A stretch of DNA of 31,781 bases, from the IMG/VR virus record IMGVR_UViG_3300008267_000213, positions 1 to 31,781 of that record. One strand, written 5' to 3'. This DNA is from a virus. Positions 7,865 through 14,314 of the stretch are shown in pieces. Both the position numbers and the translations under genes were made by a program. The notes beneath the pieces are model-generated. The model was not told where the DNA came from. It worked only from the letters and a program-made list of their open reading frames with translations, and searched no databases. Each line of letters opens with the position of its first letter. Position 1 is the first letter of the stretch.

Positions 7865-7959
7865 TTCTTCTTCCCCTTTGTGGTTGCAATGATGAGAACA
7901 ATAGCCACGGCAATAACTGCCGTGACCACTGTGGTTATGAGATGATACTGCCCGTTCAT
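7861..7959 (-). CDS. 32-residue single-span membrane peptide
   Basis: A tiny frame, ATG at 7959, two bases after the stop of the DUF6378-like gene. Nearly the whole peptide is one membrane span (about residues 7-25, LITTVVTAVIAVAIVLIIA), followed by a basic TTKGKKK tail. The positive-inside rule predicts the C-terminus in the cytoplasm. Its stop overlaps the start of the coiled-coil peptide (ATGA). The clean span, the basic tail and tight overlaps with neighbours argue that it is translated. Function unknown. Confidence 0.5.
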   Translation of the reverse strand: MNGQYHLITTVVTAVIAVAIVLIIATTKGKKK

Positions 7960-7961
7960 GC

Positions 7962-8327
7962 TCAGGCTTTCTTGAGTATAGCTTCGTCTATATCGGCGAT
8001 CTTTACATCAGTGACCTTAGGCATACCGCTAAAGGATACCCTAATGTCAGATGCTACGGTAGCTAGGCTTGTGCCGGAGTGTGTGCCACCGAGTGTGGAG
8101 TACCCTGCAAGATCGACCCAATGATCTGCAAAGTTATGGTCACCTGTTAGGATGCGACCCCACTTGCTTGCTTGCATATCGAATGACTCACGTTGAGAGT
8201 CATTCATCTTGTCCCAATTAGCCGATGTACGTGCCACTTGTTTTAGCATCTGGCTTACGCTTGCACCGTCCGAAAACTTACCGTGTGTTTTCTCACGCTC
8301 ATTCAACAACTTATCTACGTTTATCAT
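7962..8327 (-). CDS. DUF6378-like protein
   Basis: A 121-residue protein. The start was chosen at ATG 8327, which has AGGGAG 7 bases upstream. A longer open frame to 8489 overlaps the neighbouring gene and lacks a site. The sequence 'LLNEREKTHGKFSDGA', 'NWDKMNDSQRESFDMQASKWGRILTGDHNFADHWVDLAGY' corresponds to DUF6378, a small helical phage/bacterial domain of unknown role. The conserved E-THG-F and GD-NFADHW-D-AGY residues look like a MazG/nucleotide-hydrolase-style helical bundle, but that resemblance is my inference. Followed by two very small genes. Confidence 0.75.
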   Translation of the reverse strand: MINVDKLLNEREKTHGKFSDGASVSQMLKQVARTSANWDKMNDSQRESFDMQASKWGRILTGDHNFADHWVDLAGYSTLGGTHSGTSLATVASDIRVSFSGMPKVTDVKIADIDEAILKKA

Positions 8328-8514
8328 TGGTAGTCTCCCTATTAACAGGCCAATACTCATCGCAAACGGCTGGCCCTCTACCGTCACGCCAGTATGGTTC
8401 TTGAATGAACCATGACTGTTTAGTCTCGTCAGGTTTAGTACCGCTAGACGGTGACCTATAGCAGGTGTCTGCCTTTGGGCAGGTTTCACCCAAGCACATT
8501 GTAATATCAGGCAT
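8311..8514 (-). CDS. Small Cys-containing conserved phage protein
   Basis: A 67-residue protein. ATG at 8514 overlaps the deaminase gene end by 8 bases; a TTG two codons upstream is less likely. Four cysteines, C-x4-C-x5-C near the N-terminus (MCLGETCPKADTC) and a later 'CDEYWPV', resemble a small metal- or disulphide-stabilised fold found in many phage early regions. Aromatic 'WFIQEPYW' is typical of the family. Function unknown. It extends 17 bases into the next gene. Confidence 0.68.
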   Translation of the reverse strand: MPDITMCLGETCPKADTCYRSPSSGTKPDETKQSWFIQEPYWRDGRGPAVCDEYWPVNRETTNDKRR

Positions 8515-8938
8515 CGTCAAGCACCTTCACATCCACATGAGCCTCACAGAACATCGCCTTAGCAATCGCGAATGACTCTGCCCAATCAGGTCTATCACTT
8601 ACAATAGTGACAACCTTGGATATACCGGACTGGATTATGATAGCCGCACAACTAGCGCATGGATGTAGCGGATGTACGTACAATGTATATCCATCCAATG
8701 GTTCTTTGGCCTTCAAGATAGCATTCACTTCTGCATGAACAACCATCTTATACTTCAGAGCCTTGTTAGCATAGCGCAACTCGCCGTCATCCACATATCT
8801 AGGGAAGCCATTGTATCCTAGCGATGCTATCGTGTTGTCAGGGCGGCTGATGACCGCCCCGACTTTGGTTGATGGGTCTTTCGACCATGCAGAAATATAC
8901 TCTGCCAAATTTAGAAATCGCCTATCCCAATCTGCCAC
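8507..8938 (-). CDS. Deoxycytidylate (dCMP) deaminase
   Basis: A 143-residue zinc-dependent enzyme converting dCMP to dUMP, feeding dTMP synthesis in the cytoplasm. From the chosen GTG start (8938), zinc-ligand and catalytic residues are His68-Ala-Glu70 (HAEVNAIL) and Cys94-x2-Cys97 (PCASC). The N-terminal 'WDRRFLNLAEYISAWSKDPSTKVGAVI' is the usual family beginning. A GTG at 8968 would add ten residues not typical of the family, and GGGAG is placed about 10 bases before 8938. The gene overlaps a GcrA-like gene upstream. No thymidylate synthase or dUTPase is visible nearby, so it probably supplies host enzymes or unseen phage ones. Confidence 0.93.
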   Translation of the reverse strand: MADWDRRFLNLAEYISAWSKDPSTKVGAVISRPDNTIASLGYNGFPRYVDDGELRYANKALKYKMVVHAEVNAILKAKEPLDGYTLYVHPLHPCASCAAIIIQSGISKVVTIVSDRPDWAESFAIAKAMFCEAHVDVKVLDDA

Positions 8939-9410
8939 TAAATGTAAACTCCCTCTTAGGCTTGCCACTGAAAATTACATGCCGCTCATAGGCTACATCA
9001 TAATGCGTTTTGCAAAGTGACTTCCTGTATATCATCTGCCCACAGCACCGACTATTTCCCCCATTAACTGAGCCTACAATCCATGCACATTCATAGGTCA
9101 TGTCACGCTCTATAAGCGGAACAGTATTGTGCGGTATTATAGGTTCAGGTTTCGGCACGAACGCCCCCTTAGTTATGGGGTTAATCCGAATCACAGTCGC
9201 AGACTTTACACGTTCCTTAGGCTTTGGCAACTCCTCTACCTTTGGCTTAGCCACCTTCGGTCTGGCATAACCGGCACGATTAAGGAACCCAATCACAGAG
9301 TTCCTGCTACGTGATATGGCAATGCCAATCTCCCTTGCTGTAGCACCATTCATGTGCATCTGAATGCAGCGTTCCTTCTCTGCACTCTTCCATATGACAC
9401 TCTTAATCAA
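8922..9410 (-). CDS. GcrA-like transcriptional regulator
   Basis: A 162-residue protein that starts with TTG at 9410, supported by GAGG with a 6-base spacer. No ATG gives the full domain. Residues about 6-48 form a helix-turn-helix of GcrA type (W-x-n-CIQMHMNGATAREIGIAISRSRNSVIGFLNRAGYAR). A basic Lys/Pro linker follows. The C-terminal domain has the cysteine/histidine arrangement 'YECAWIVGSV...RCCG...LCKTHYDVAY', as in GcrA proteins. Host GcrA of alphaproteobacteria binds sigma-70 polymerase and acts at promoters with methylated GANTC. The phage copy may redirect host transcription or replace a repressor. The regulator family is fairly sure and the target is not. Confidence 0.82.
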   Translation of the reverse strand: MIKSVIWKSAEKERCIQMHMNGATAREIGIAISRSRNSVIGFLNRAGYARPKVAKPKVEELPKPKERVKSATVIRINPITKGAFVPKPEPIIPHNTVPLIERDMTYECAWIVGSVNGGNSRCCGQMIYRKSLCKTHYDVAYERHVIFSGKPKREFTFSGRLG

Positions 9411-9672
9411 GAAATTCCTCCTTGGGTAGTGAATCAGCGTATCCAGACATGATGTCGAGCAACTCCCTAACTCGCTTCATCACTTCGGGGTTTCGGCAGT
9501 TATTATAAATGCGTAGCTCATAGATAACTTTACCCACCAAGTTATCCATAAATGCCTCAGCAAAATCATGTGTGTTTACAAAGGCTTCTATTGCGTCTCC
9601 CACTTTATCCAATTTATATGCAACTTTTTCTTGTACTATCTTCTTAGGCCGTCCACGTCCACGCTTAATCAT
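9403..9672 (-). CDS. Small AT-hook protein
   Basis: An 89-residue protein beginning with a canonical AT-hook-like basic stretch, KRGRGRPKK (residues 3-11), which binds the minor groove of AT-rich DNA. The rest (about 15-85) is helical with mixed charge. It overlaps the upstream HslV-like gene by 8 bases and the GcrA-like gene by 8 bases, so the three are probably co-translated. A role in DNA organisation or transcription is inferred only from the N-terminus. No wider family was recognised. Confidence 0.65.
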   Translation of the reverse strand: MIKRGRGRPKKIVQEKVAYKLDKVGDAIEAFVNTHDFAEAFMDNLVGKVIYELRIYNNCRNPEVMKRVRELLDIMSGYADSLPKEEFLD

Positions 9673-10108
9673 TGTCTACTCCCATGACATATGTTGACAC
9701 CCCCATTCCACAATGAATGGAGAACTTATTTGCGATTGTTGCGGCTTGTTCTGCTGTTGCGCCCATCGCTAACGCACCATAGGCAAAGTCCTTACCCTGC
9801 CCGAAAGCACATATACTAAACCCATGATCTATCGGAACATGAGTCCGTTCGTATCGGTGAAGTCCTGTCTCATTCACCACAATAAAGTTACACATAGTAT
9901 CAAATACACGTTGGGCGAATGGAAATAGGAGTGGGTTAGAACCATTCTTATACCACTCACGCATCTCCAATATGGAGGACACAGTACCAGTCCCAGTTAG
10001 GAACTCGCCCTTATGTACCCATACTTTCTCGGATTCCCACATGGAGAAGCCGTCTGTTGCACCATTATCTACGGCTAAGGATACGCCGTCCCATACAATC
10101 ACACTCAT
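9665..10108 (-). CDS. HslV-like Ntn hydrolase (proteasome-fold peptidase)
   Basis: A 147-residue protein with the layout of the HslV/proteasome beta family. The N-terminus 'MSVIVWDGVSLAVDNGAT' parallels the start of HslV and would expose Ser2 as N-terminal nucleophile after Met removal. Asp14 and Lys28 (SEKVW) occupy the positions of the HslV catalytic Asp17 and Lys33. 'EFLTGTGT', 'CAFGQGKDFAYGALAMG' and 'ATIANKFSIHCG' match later core strands and helices. Phage relatives with N-terminal Thr or Ser are known as HslV-like proteins. No HslU unfoldase is present. The nearest AAA+ protein is the MoxR-type ATPase 5 kb upstream in the same block. The fold is likely; activity and partner are inference. 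Confidence 0.75.
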   Translation of the reverse strand: MSVIVWDGVSLAVDNGATDGFSMWESEKVWVHKGEFLTGTGTVSSILEMREWYKNGSNPLLFPFAQRVFDTMCNFIVVNETGLHRYERTHVPIDHGFSICAFGQGKDFAYGALAMGATAEQAATIANKFSIHCGMGVSTYVMGVDND

Positions 10109-10887
10109 TTGGGTAGCACTCCGAACCGCTGTCTGAAATGGATGCTATGGGCTGATAGTAGGTTCTTAATGTACCGTTGCACATCGTCTGGAGTTATAGT
10201 CGTTTGACTCCAGTAAGTTGGTGATGCTTGTAATACTATGTTGTAGAGTAGCTGAGTATCGTGAGTCCCGTCGATGATGGCCTTGTATAACGGTTCTGTT
10301 AGACCAGTTTGACCACCTTGAGCATTACCGCCTTCGATGCGCCTTCTCTCTACCAGACCGGAGAATACACCCATCTTCATACGTACTTTGATGCCACGAT
10401 TCCATCTTGTGAGTAGTCTCAGCCACTCTTTGCGCTTGTCTGTATCAACAGACTTGAGCATATCCACTCTTCGGTTGAGGCATTCACCGGTACTTAGATC
10501 GAACTTGATACCTTTGAAGTATTCAGGAGCATCGTTCTTCATATGAGGCCAACGTCCTTGGGACAAGGCGATAAGTGTACTGCTATGCTCGACACGATAT
10601 CGACCAGTGCCTACTCTGGATATGGCAATCGGTATGACACTATGCAGGTTACCGACAAGAGTGAACGTATTACAGCGCACAGTATTGACCTCGGCAATAA
10701 ACTCCAACGTGTTGTCAGGAGTTATCCTACAGATGTTAGTCCCCTTCACGGTAATGATATAGTCATCACCATCCTTGAGTATTCTAGCGAAAGACCTGAT
10801 AGGCTTACCCTTACTAGGAGTTCTAGCTGTCTTGAATAGTGTATCGGCGTCAGCATAAGTTCTGATATCGGAATTACTATAATACAT
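10105..10887 (-). CDS. Conserved hypothetical protein of the MoxR/VWA block
   Basis: A 260-residue protein with ATG behind GGGAG at 7 bases. The N-terminus 'MYYSNSDIRTYADADTLFKTARTPSKGKP' and a central beta-rich region (about 30-110) precede a basic helical region with several Arg/Lys clusters ('WLRLLTRWNRGIKVRMKMG', 'VERRRIEGG'). I recognise it only as a companion of phage VWA/MoxR clusters. The basic second half could contact nucleic acid. Its stop overlaps the HslV-like gene as ATGA. No catalytic motif was seen. Confidence 0.65.
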   Translation of the reverse strand: MYYSNSDIRTYADADTLFKTARTPSKGKPIRSFARILKDGDDYIITVKGTNICRITPDNTLEFIAEVNTVRCNTFTLVGNLHSVIPIAISRVGTGRYRVEHSSTLIALSQGRWPHMKNDAPEYFKGIKFDLSTGECLNRRVDMLKSVDTDKRKEWLRLLTRWNRGIKVRMKMGVFSGLVERRRIEGGNAQGGQTGLTEPLYKAIIDGTHDTQLLYNIVLQASPTYWSQTTITPDDVQRYIKNLLSAHSIHFRQRFGVLPK

Positions 10888-10899
10888 AGACGCTCTCCC

Positions 10900-11541
10900 T
10901 TATCGTGTGAGTTTGCTGAATGTTACAGCGGCAGTGAGTGAGCCAAGGTCTACATCCACAGTTGGAGTAGACTTGTTACGCTCCACAATTTCTTTGTGCT
11001 TGTTCTTAGTACCCTCTGGTATCAAGTCCCATAGTGCAGGCCACATCTTGAGAGCAGGAGCAAGGGTAGCATGAGCCGCTATAACCTTCTTCACACTATC
11101 AATAAACGATGTCTGCTGTGAATGGAGGTTATCAATAGCTTGCTGATACGCTGTTACTTCAGCAAGGATATCATCCCAGAAACCATCTGTATTAATCAAG
11201 GCCAAGCCTTGACCCATATAAGAGTACCCTTCGAACTTCAGCATTGTTTCTGGAGGCATCTCCCCAATAGGGTATACCTTCCTACCGCCTGAGTACCTGC
11301 ATTCAACATAACATTTTACATCCCCGATTTTAACTATCTTCATGGTATCCTCGTGTCTAAAGAACACACTAGGAAGAGCATTAAAGCGTTCCTGATACCG
11401 ACCTAGACCACGTTCGTACACACGATCAGCAATATCTTTAGGGACGTTTGCTTTCGCATCTTCTATGCGTTGCTTGAATAAGTCCTTGGCATTCTGGATG
11501 ATATGACCTGTCAACTCACCACTAAAACGTACAGTAGCCAT
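10900..11541 (-). CDS. Conserved phage protein, weak Nmad5-like resemblance
   Basis: A 213-residue protein. GGGAG lies 7 bases before the ATG. It has a helical N-terminus (VRFSGELTGHIIQNAKDLFKQRI), a beta-rich centre, and a C-terminal signature 'ATLAPALKMWPALWDLIPEGTKNKHKEIVERNK'. This pattern recurs in a common phage family that some annotations place with Nmad5 (putative nucleotide-modification-associated). I could not confirm that from motifs, so treat it as a suggestion. It is the gene after a 58-residue protein in the VWA block and is separated from its downstream neighbour by 12 bases. Confidence 0.6.
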   Translation of the reverse strand: MATVRFSGELTGHIIQNAKDLFKQRIEDAKANVPKDIADRVYERGLGRYQERFNALPSVFFRHEDTMKIVKIGDVKCYVECRYSGGRKVYPIGEMPPETMLKFEGYSYMGQGLALINTDGFWDDILAEVTAYQQAIDNLHSQQTSFIDSVKKVIAAHATLAPALKMWPALWDLIPEGTKNKHKEIVERNKSTPTVDVDLGSLTAAVTFSKLTR

Positions 11542-11543
11542 CG

Positions 11544-11720
11544 TTACACTCCCTTATATTTAATTGTGATTAGACCATCTTCCATAGTAACTTCAGCCAT
11601 ACCGAGAGCCATAGCGGATATGGCTTCAGATGCGTTCTCTAACTTACGTTCGAGCCATAGTATCCGTAGACACATGGCGATACTCATAGCCGTACTGGTC
11701 ACAGCAATATAAGTTTCCAT
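11544..11720 (-). CDS. 58-residue protein with N-terminal hydrophobic segment
   Basis: A small frame whose ATG at 11720 overlaps the upstream TGA (TGATG). Residues 4-22 (YIAVTSTAMSIAMCLRILW) could be a membrane span or a buried helix. A charged 'LERKLENASEAISAM' helix and a beta-like tail 'EVTMEDGLITIKYKG' follow. Coding is supported by the exact fit between its neighbours, with three bases from its stop to the next ATG. Unknown function. Confidence 0.6.
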   Translation of the reverse strand: METYIAVTSTAMSIAMCLRILWLERKLENASEAISAMALGMAEVTMEDGLITIKYKGV

Positions 11721-11977
11721 CACTCAACCCCCATTCTATGCTTAGTACACATGACTAAGACCATCTCTCCCAAACTTGAAAACTCCTGCCAGTCGCTGGA
11801 ATATGTTACAGACCGAGCAGAATAACGTGGTCTGCCATCGGATACGTCGAAATCCGACACCATTTGAAAGGCGAGTCTCTTTTTATAGTACACTGCCACA
11901 GCCCATGTTTCGCCAATCAGCACACCGGATTTCTCCTTCTCCATAGTGAACCCATCAGGTAATCCGACGAACATCAT
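11720..11977 (-). CDS. Hypothetical protein downstream of VWA protein
   Basis: An 85-residue protein with alternating beta-like segments (GFTMEKEKSGVLIGETWAVAVYY, LAFQMVSDFDV, YSARSVTYSSDW), perhaps a small antiparallel sheet. The ATG shares its A with the TAA of the VWA gene, and a second ATG follows directly. No signal peptide and no catalytic pattern. Position suggests a partner or accessory of the VWA protein, which is inference. Confidence 0.58.
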   Translation of the reverse strand: MMFVGLPDGFTMEKEKSGVLIGETWAVAVYYKKRLAFQMVSDFDVSDGRPRYSARSVTYSSDWQEFSSLGEMVLVMCTKHRMGVE

Positions 11978-13086
11978 TACATCACCACTACTTCACCGAA
12001 TGGGGCTTCACCCTTATCGGTAGACACCCACAACACAGGATATTCAGGGGCATCACCGAAGTCATCGCATTGCAAGTCTGTCAGGAACACACAGGCTACA
12101 GGGTTGATGTCATGCTCCTGCATATACTTGAACACAGGGCTGAACCGTGTGCCACCACCACCATGTGGCTTGATATCTAGGGTATCTTCACGTCCATACT
12201 TCTCGTAGTGAGAGATTTCATAGTCGAAGTACATGACATGAATCATCGACGGCCTACCATCCTCATGGATAGTCCTGATCTCGGAAGCAAACTGATTGAC
12301 CAACTCCTCTGTAATAGAGCCGGAACAGTCAACAGCGATGGCAATCTCGCCTAGTCTCTCACCTGTTACGCTTGGCATATACAGACCTTGAGATATGAAC
12401 CGACGATTAGGACGGGCATAGGAACGCTGATCATCCTTACACTTCTCAACGAACTTATGCAGAACATCACGCCAATTCACCTTTGGTTGGAGTATTCCAG
12501 TCACCAACCGCTCTAGTCCTGCTGTCATTTTACCCATCATCTTAGCGGCTTGAGCCGCTTGGGCTACCTTCACCTTCCATTCAGCCTCTTGTTGTGACTT
12601 CTCAGCAGGTGTCCCTTGTGCATCCTGACAGTCATCTAACGGGTCACCTTCACCACCGAAACCACCTTCACCTTCAGGGTCATGTGGCAGTATGTTGTAG
12701 ATACCCTCAGAAGTTCCACCGCCTGCATTGTATATGTCATCGGACAGCAGGCCCATCTTGGGCATACGTCCAATCTTCTCATCCACCAACAGCTTGTTGA
12801 TCACATAGTCAGCGGCTTTGTTCCATGTCCTAGCATTACGTTCACCCCGTCTGAAGTTATGTTCAAGCATAGGATGAGCACACTCATGGGCCACTAGGAA
12901 CTTGAGTTCTTCATCGTCAAGTTCATCCACAAACTTGGGGTTGTAGCGTATCTCCTTGCCATTGGTACAAGCAGTCGGGATAGTATCATCCAGAATTACA
13001 GGCAATTCACAGGCTACCCGTCCAAAGAACGGGCTTTCCAGAATGAGGCTAGTCTTAGCCTTACTGATGCGCTTCATAATATCCAT
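11977..13086 (-). CDS. VWA-domain protein with N-terminal zincin motif (DUF2201-type)
   Basis: About 369 residues. ATG 13086 was preferred over 13092 because GGGAG lies 9 bases from it but only 3 from the other. The N-terminal domain (PF13203-like) has a metallopeptidase signature His67-Glu68-Cys-Ala-His71 and the conserved 'WNKAADYVIN'. An acidic Gly-rich linker (about 128-160) follows. The C-terminal VWA-like domain (PF09967-like) has a MIDAS motif Asp253-Cys-Ser255-Gly-Ser257, a later 'GGGGTRFSPV' and 'VFLTDLQCDD'. Such proteins pair with MoxR AAA+ ATPases in chaperone-like complexes that remodel or metallate targets. The MoxR gene lies 1.2 kb upstream in the same transcript. Whether the zincin cleaves anything is unknown. 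Confidence 0.9.
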   Translation of the reverse strand: MDIMKRISKAKTSLILESPFFGRVACELPVILDDTIPTACTNGKEIRYNPKFVDELDDEELKFLVAHECAHPMLEHNFRRGERNARTWNKAADYVINKLLVDEKIGRMPKMGLLSDDIYNAGGGTSEGIYNILPHDPEGEGGFGGEGDPLDDCQDAQGTPAEKSQQEAEWKVKVAQAAQAAKMMGKMTAGLERLVTGILQPKVNWRDVLHKFVEKCKDDQRSYARPNRRFISQGLYMPSVTGERLGEIAIAVDCSGSITEELVNQFASEIRTIHEDGRPSMIHVMYFDYEISHYEKYGREDTLDIKPHGGGGTRFSPVFKYMQEHDINPVACVFLTDLQCDDFGDAPEYPVLWVSTDKGEAPFGEVVVM

Positions 13087-13088
13087 GA

Positions 13089-13250
13089 TCATATACTCCC
13101 TGTGTTGATCGGTGTGTCAGCCAAATATACAGTCACATCGTACCGCTTCCTAGCTTTGAGCAGTTTAGCCGCAGTCTCTTGTGCCTCGAAACTAGACGAA
13201 GCTGTGACTATCAGACGACGTTCTTTGTATAGAGCGATATAGGTTCTCAT
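13089..13250 (-). CDS. 53-residue conserved phage peptide
   Basis: A small frame with ATG at 13250, sharing one base with the stop of the preceding gene. The pattern 'TYIALYKERRLIVTASSSFEAQETAAKLLKARKRYDVTVYLAD' is one I recognise from many phages as a compact beta-alpha-beta hypothetical. Its stop overlaps the first possible VWA start. Between a helical MoxR-block protein and the VWA gene it may serve that complex, but similar proteins also occur elsewhere in phage genomes. Confidence 0.75.
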   Translation of the reverse strand: MRTYIALYKERRLIVTASSSFEAQETAAKLLKARKRYDVTVYLADTPINTGSI

Positions 13251-14104
13251 CATGCACCTCCCATAAATACAGACATCTTATCCATGATTGCCTTGGCTTC
13301 AGCCGCTTTGTCACGGCGTAGATCAGGGTCATTACGCAACGCATCAGGATGGTTTTTGACCAATGACTGCTCAACTTGATGGCGTAGAGCCTCAAGGTTA
13401 GGGTCATCAGCGAAGTTTAGTCGGGGTAATAGAGAGCATAACTCCCTAGCATTATCGACCATAGTGTCTCTGAAGATGGCCGTAGGGTCAGCCAACTTCT
13501 CAGCAATATGTTTTACCTTGTCATATAGACGTTGCCATACGTCCTGCATTGCCGTCTCTTGAGCTTGCTTTACACGATGCTCAACATCCTGTTGGATACG
13601 GGACAGTTCCTCACTACCGATAGCAACTCGAAAGTCATTGGTAGGTACAGGAAACACAGCCATATCCATCTTGAACTTACGCCGTAGGTCATGCTCTGAC
13701 GGGTAATCAGAGTCATTATACAGGCCATTGGGTAGCATACGTCTGGCATCATCCTTCAAGTCGTCATACATAACCAAGAACTTATCGACCAAGAACTCCC
13801 ACTCGTTCTTCTCCTTGCGAAAATTAGTCATAAAGTTCAAGTAGTTAGCAGATGGTAGCAACTGTGTACCCTCAATGCCCCAAGGCAATGTGTTCTCGTA
13901 GTACTTGGTACGGATGAATGTCGCCTTCTTATGCACATCATCAAGGTAATCATTCATGGGAAGCAGAGACTTATTGTAGCGTCCCACCCCCATCTGAGCA
14001 CCATGACTATCGGCTACCTCTTGGGTCACTCGCTTGTCGTACTTACGAGCAGTCCATTGGGATATGTTCAACTGTACCAACAGGGCTTTATCACTCAAAT
14101 TCAT
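13250..14104 (-). CDS. Helical companion protein of MoxR/VWA module (DUF3150-like?)
   Basis: A 284-residue protein. ATG 14104 gives an 8-base spacer to GGAG, while 14110 gives only 1. The beginning 'LSDKALLVQLNISQWTARKYDKRVTQEVADSHG' and the middle 'LPSANYLNFM' are characteristic of proteins found between MoxR-type ATPases and VWA proteins in phages. The overall pattern (long helices, QVEQ/KQAQETAMQDVWQRLYDKVKHIAEKL) suggests an all-helical substrate adaptor or structural subunit. I suspect relation to DUF3150 on context but cannot verify it. It overlaps its upstream gene by 14 bases. Confidence 0.72.
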   Translation of the reverse strand: MNLSDKALLVQLNISQWTARKYDKRVTQEVADSHGAQMGVGRYNKSLLPMNDYLDDVHKKATFIRTKYYENTLPWGIEGTQLLPSANYLNFMTNFRKEKNEWEFLVDKFLVMYDDLKDDARRMLPNGLYNDSDYPSEHDLRRKFKMDMAVFPVPTNDFRVAIGSEELSRIQQDVEHRVKQAQETAMQDVWQRLYDKVKHIAEKLADPTAIFRDTMVDNARELCSLLPRLNFADDPNLEALRHQVEQSLVKNHPDALRNDPDLRRDKAAEAKAIMDKMSVFMGGA

Positions 14105-14285
14105 AGCCATTCTCCATTGTTTCTAGTTTACTTGCTTTGAATCTAACCCACTCATTAGGGAACTCGTCCCTCAGCCAATCACCGAGGGACTTGTTCTTAA
14201 CCTTGCCCCAATAGGCTGACTTGATGTAGCCTACTGTGAGCACTCTCCTTTCAAGCATGAGGTAGTCTATCCAGTCCGTATTCAT
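14091..14285 (-). CDS. Small hypothetical protein after MoxR ATPase
   Basis: A 64-residue product from ATG 14285, which has AAGGAG nine bases upstream. An alternative ATG at 14315 overlaps the MoxR stop as TGATG and would give 74 residues without a ribosome binding site; translational coupling could still use it. Content is helical and rich in Trp/Lys (DWIDYLMLERR, 'SAYWGKVKNKSLGDWLRDEFPNEWVRFK'). The pattern resembles a small DNA- or protein-binding helical unit. No family was recognised. Confidence 0.6.
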   Translation of the reverse strand: MNTDWIDYLMLERRVLTVGYIKSAYWGKVKNKSLGDWLRDEFPNEWVRFKASKLETMENGYEFE

Positions 14286-14314
14286 GTGGATCAACTCCTT
14301 GCCTATCTTATCCA

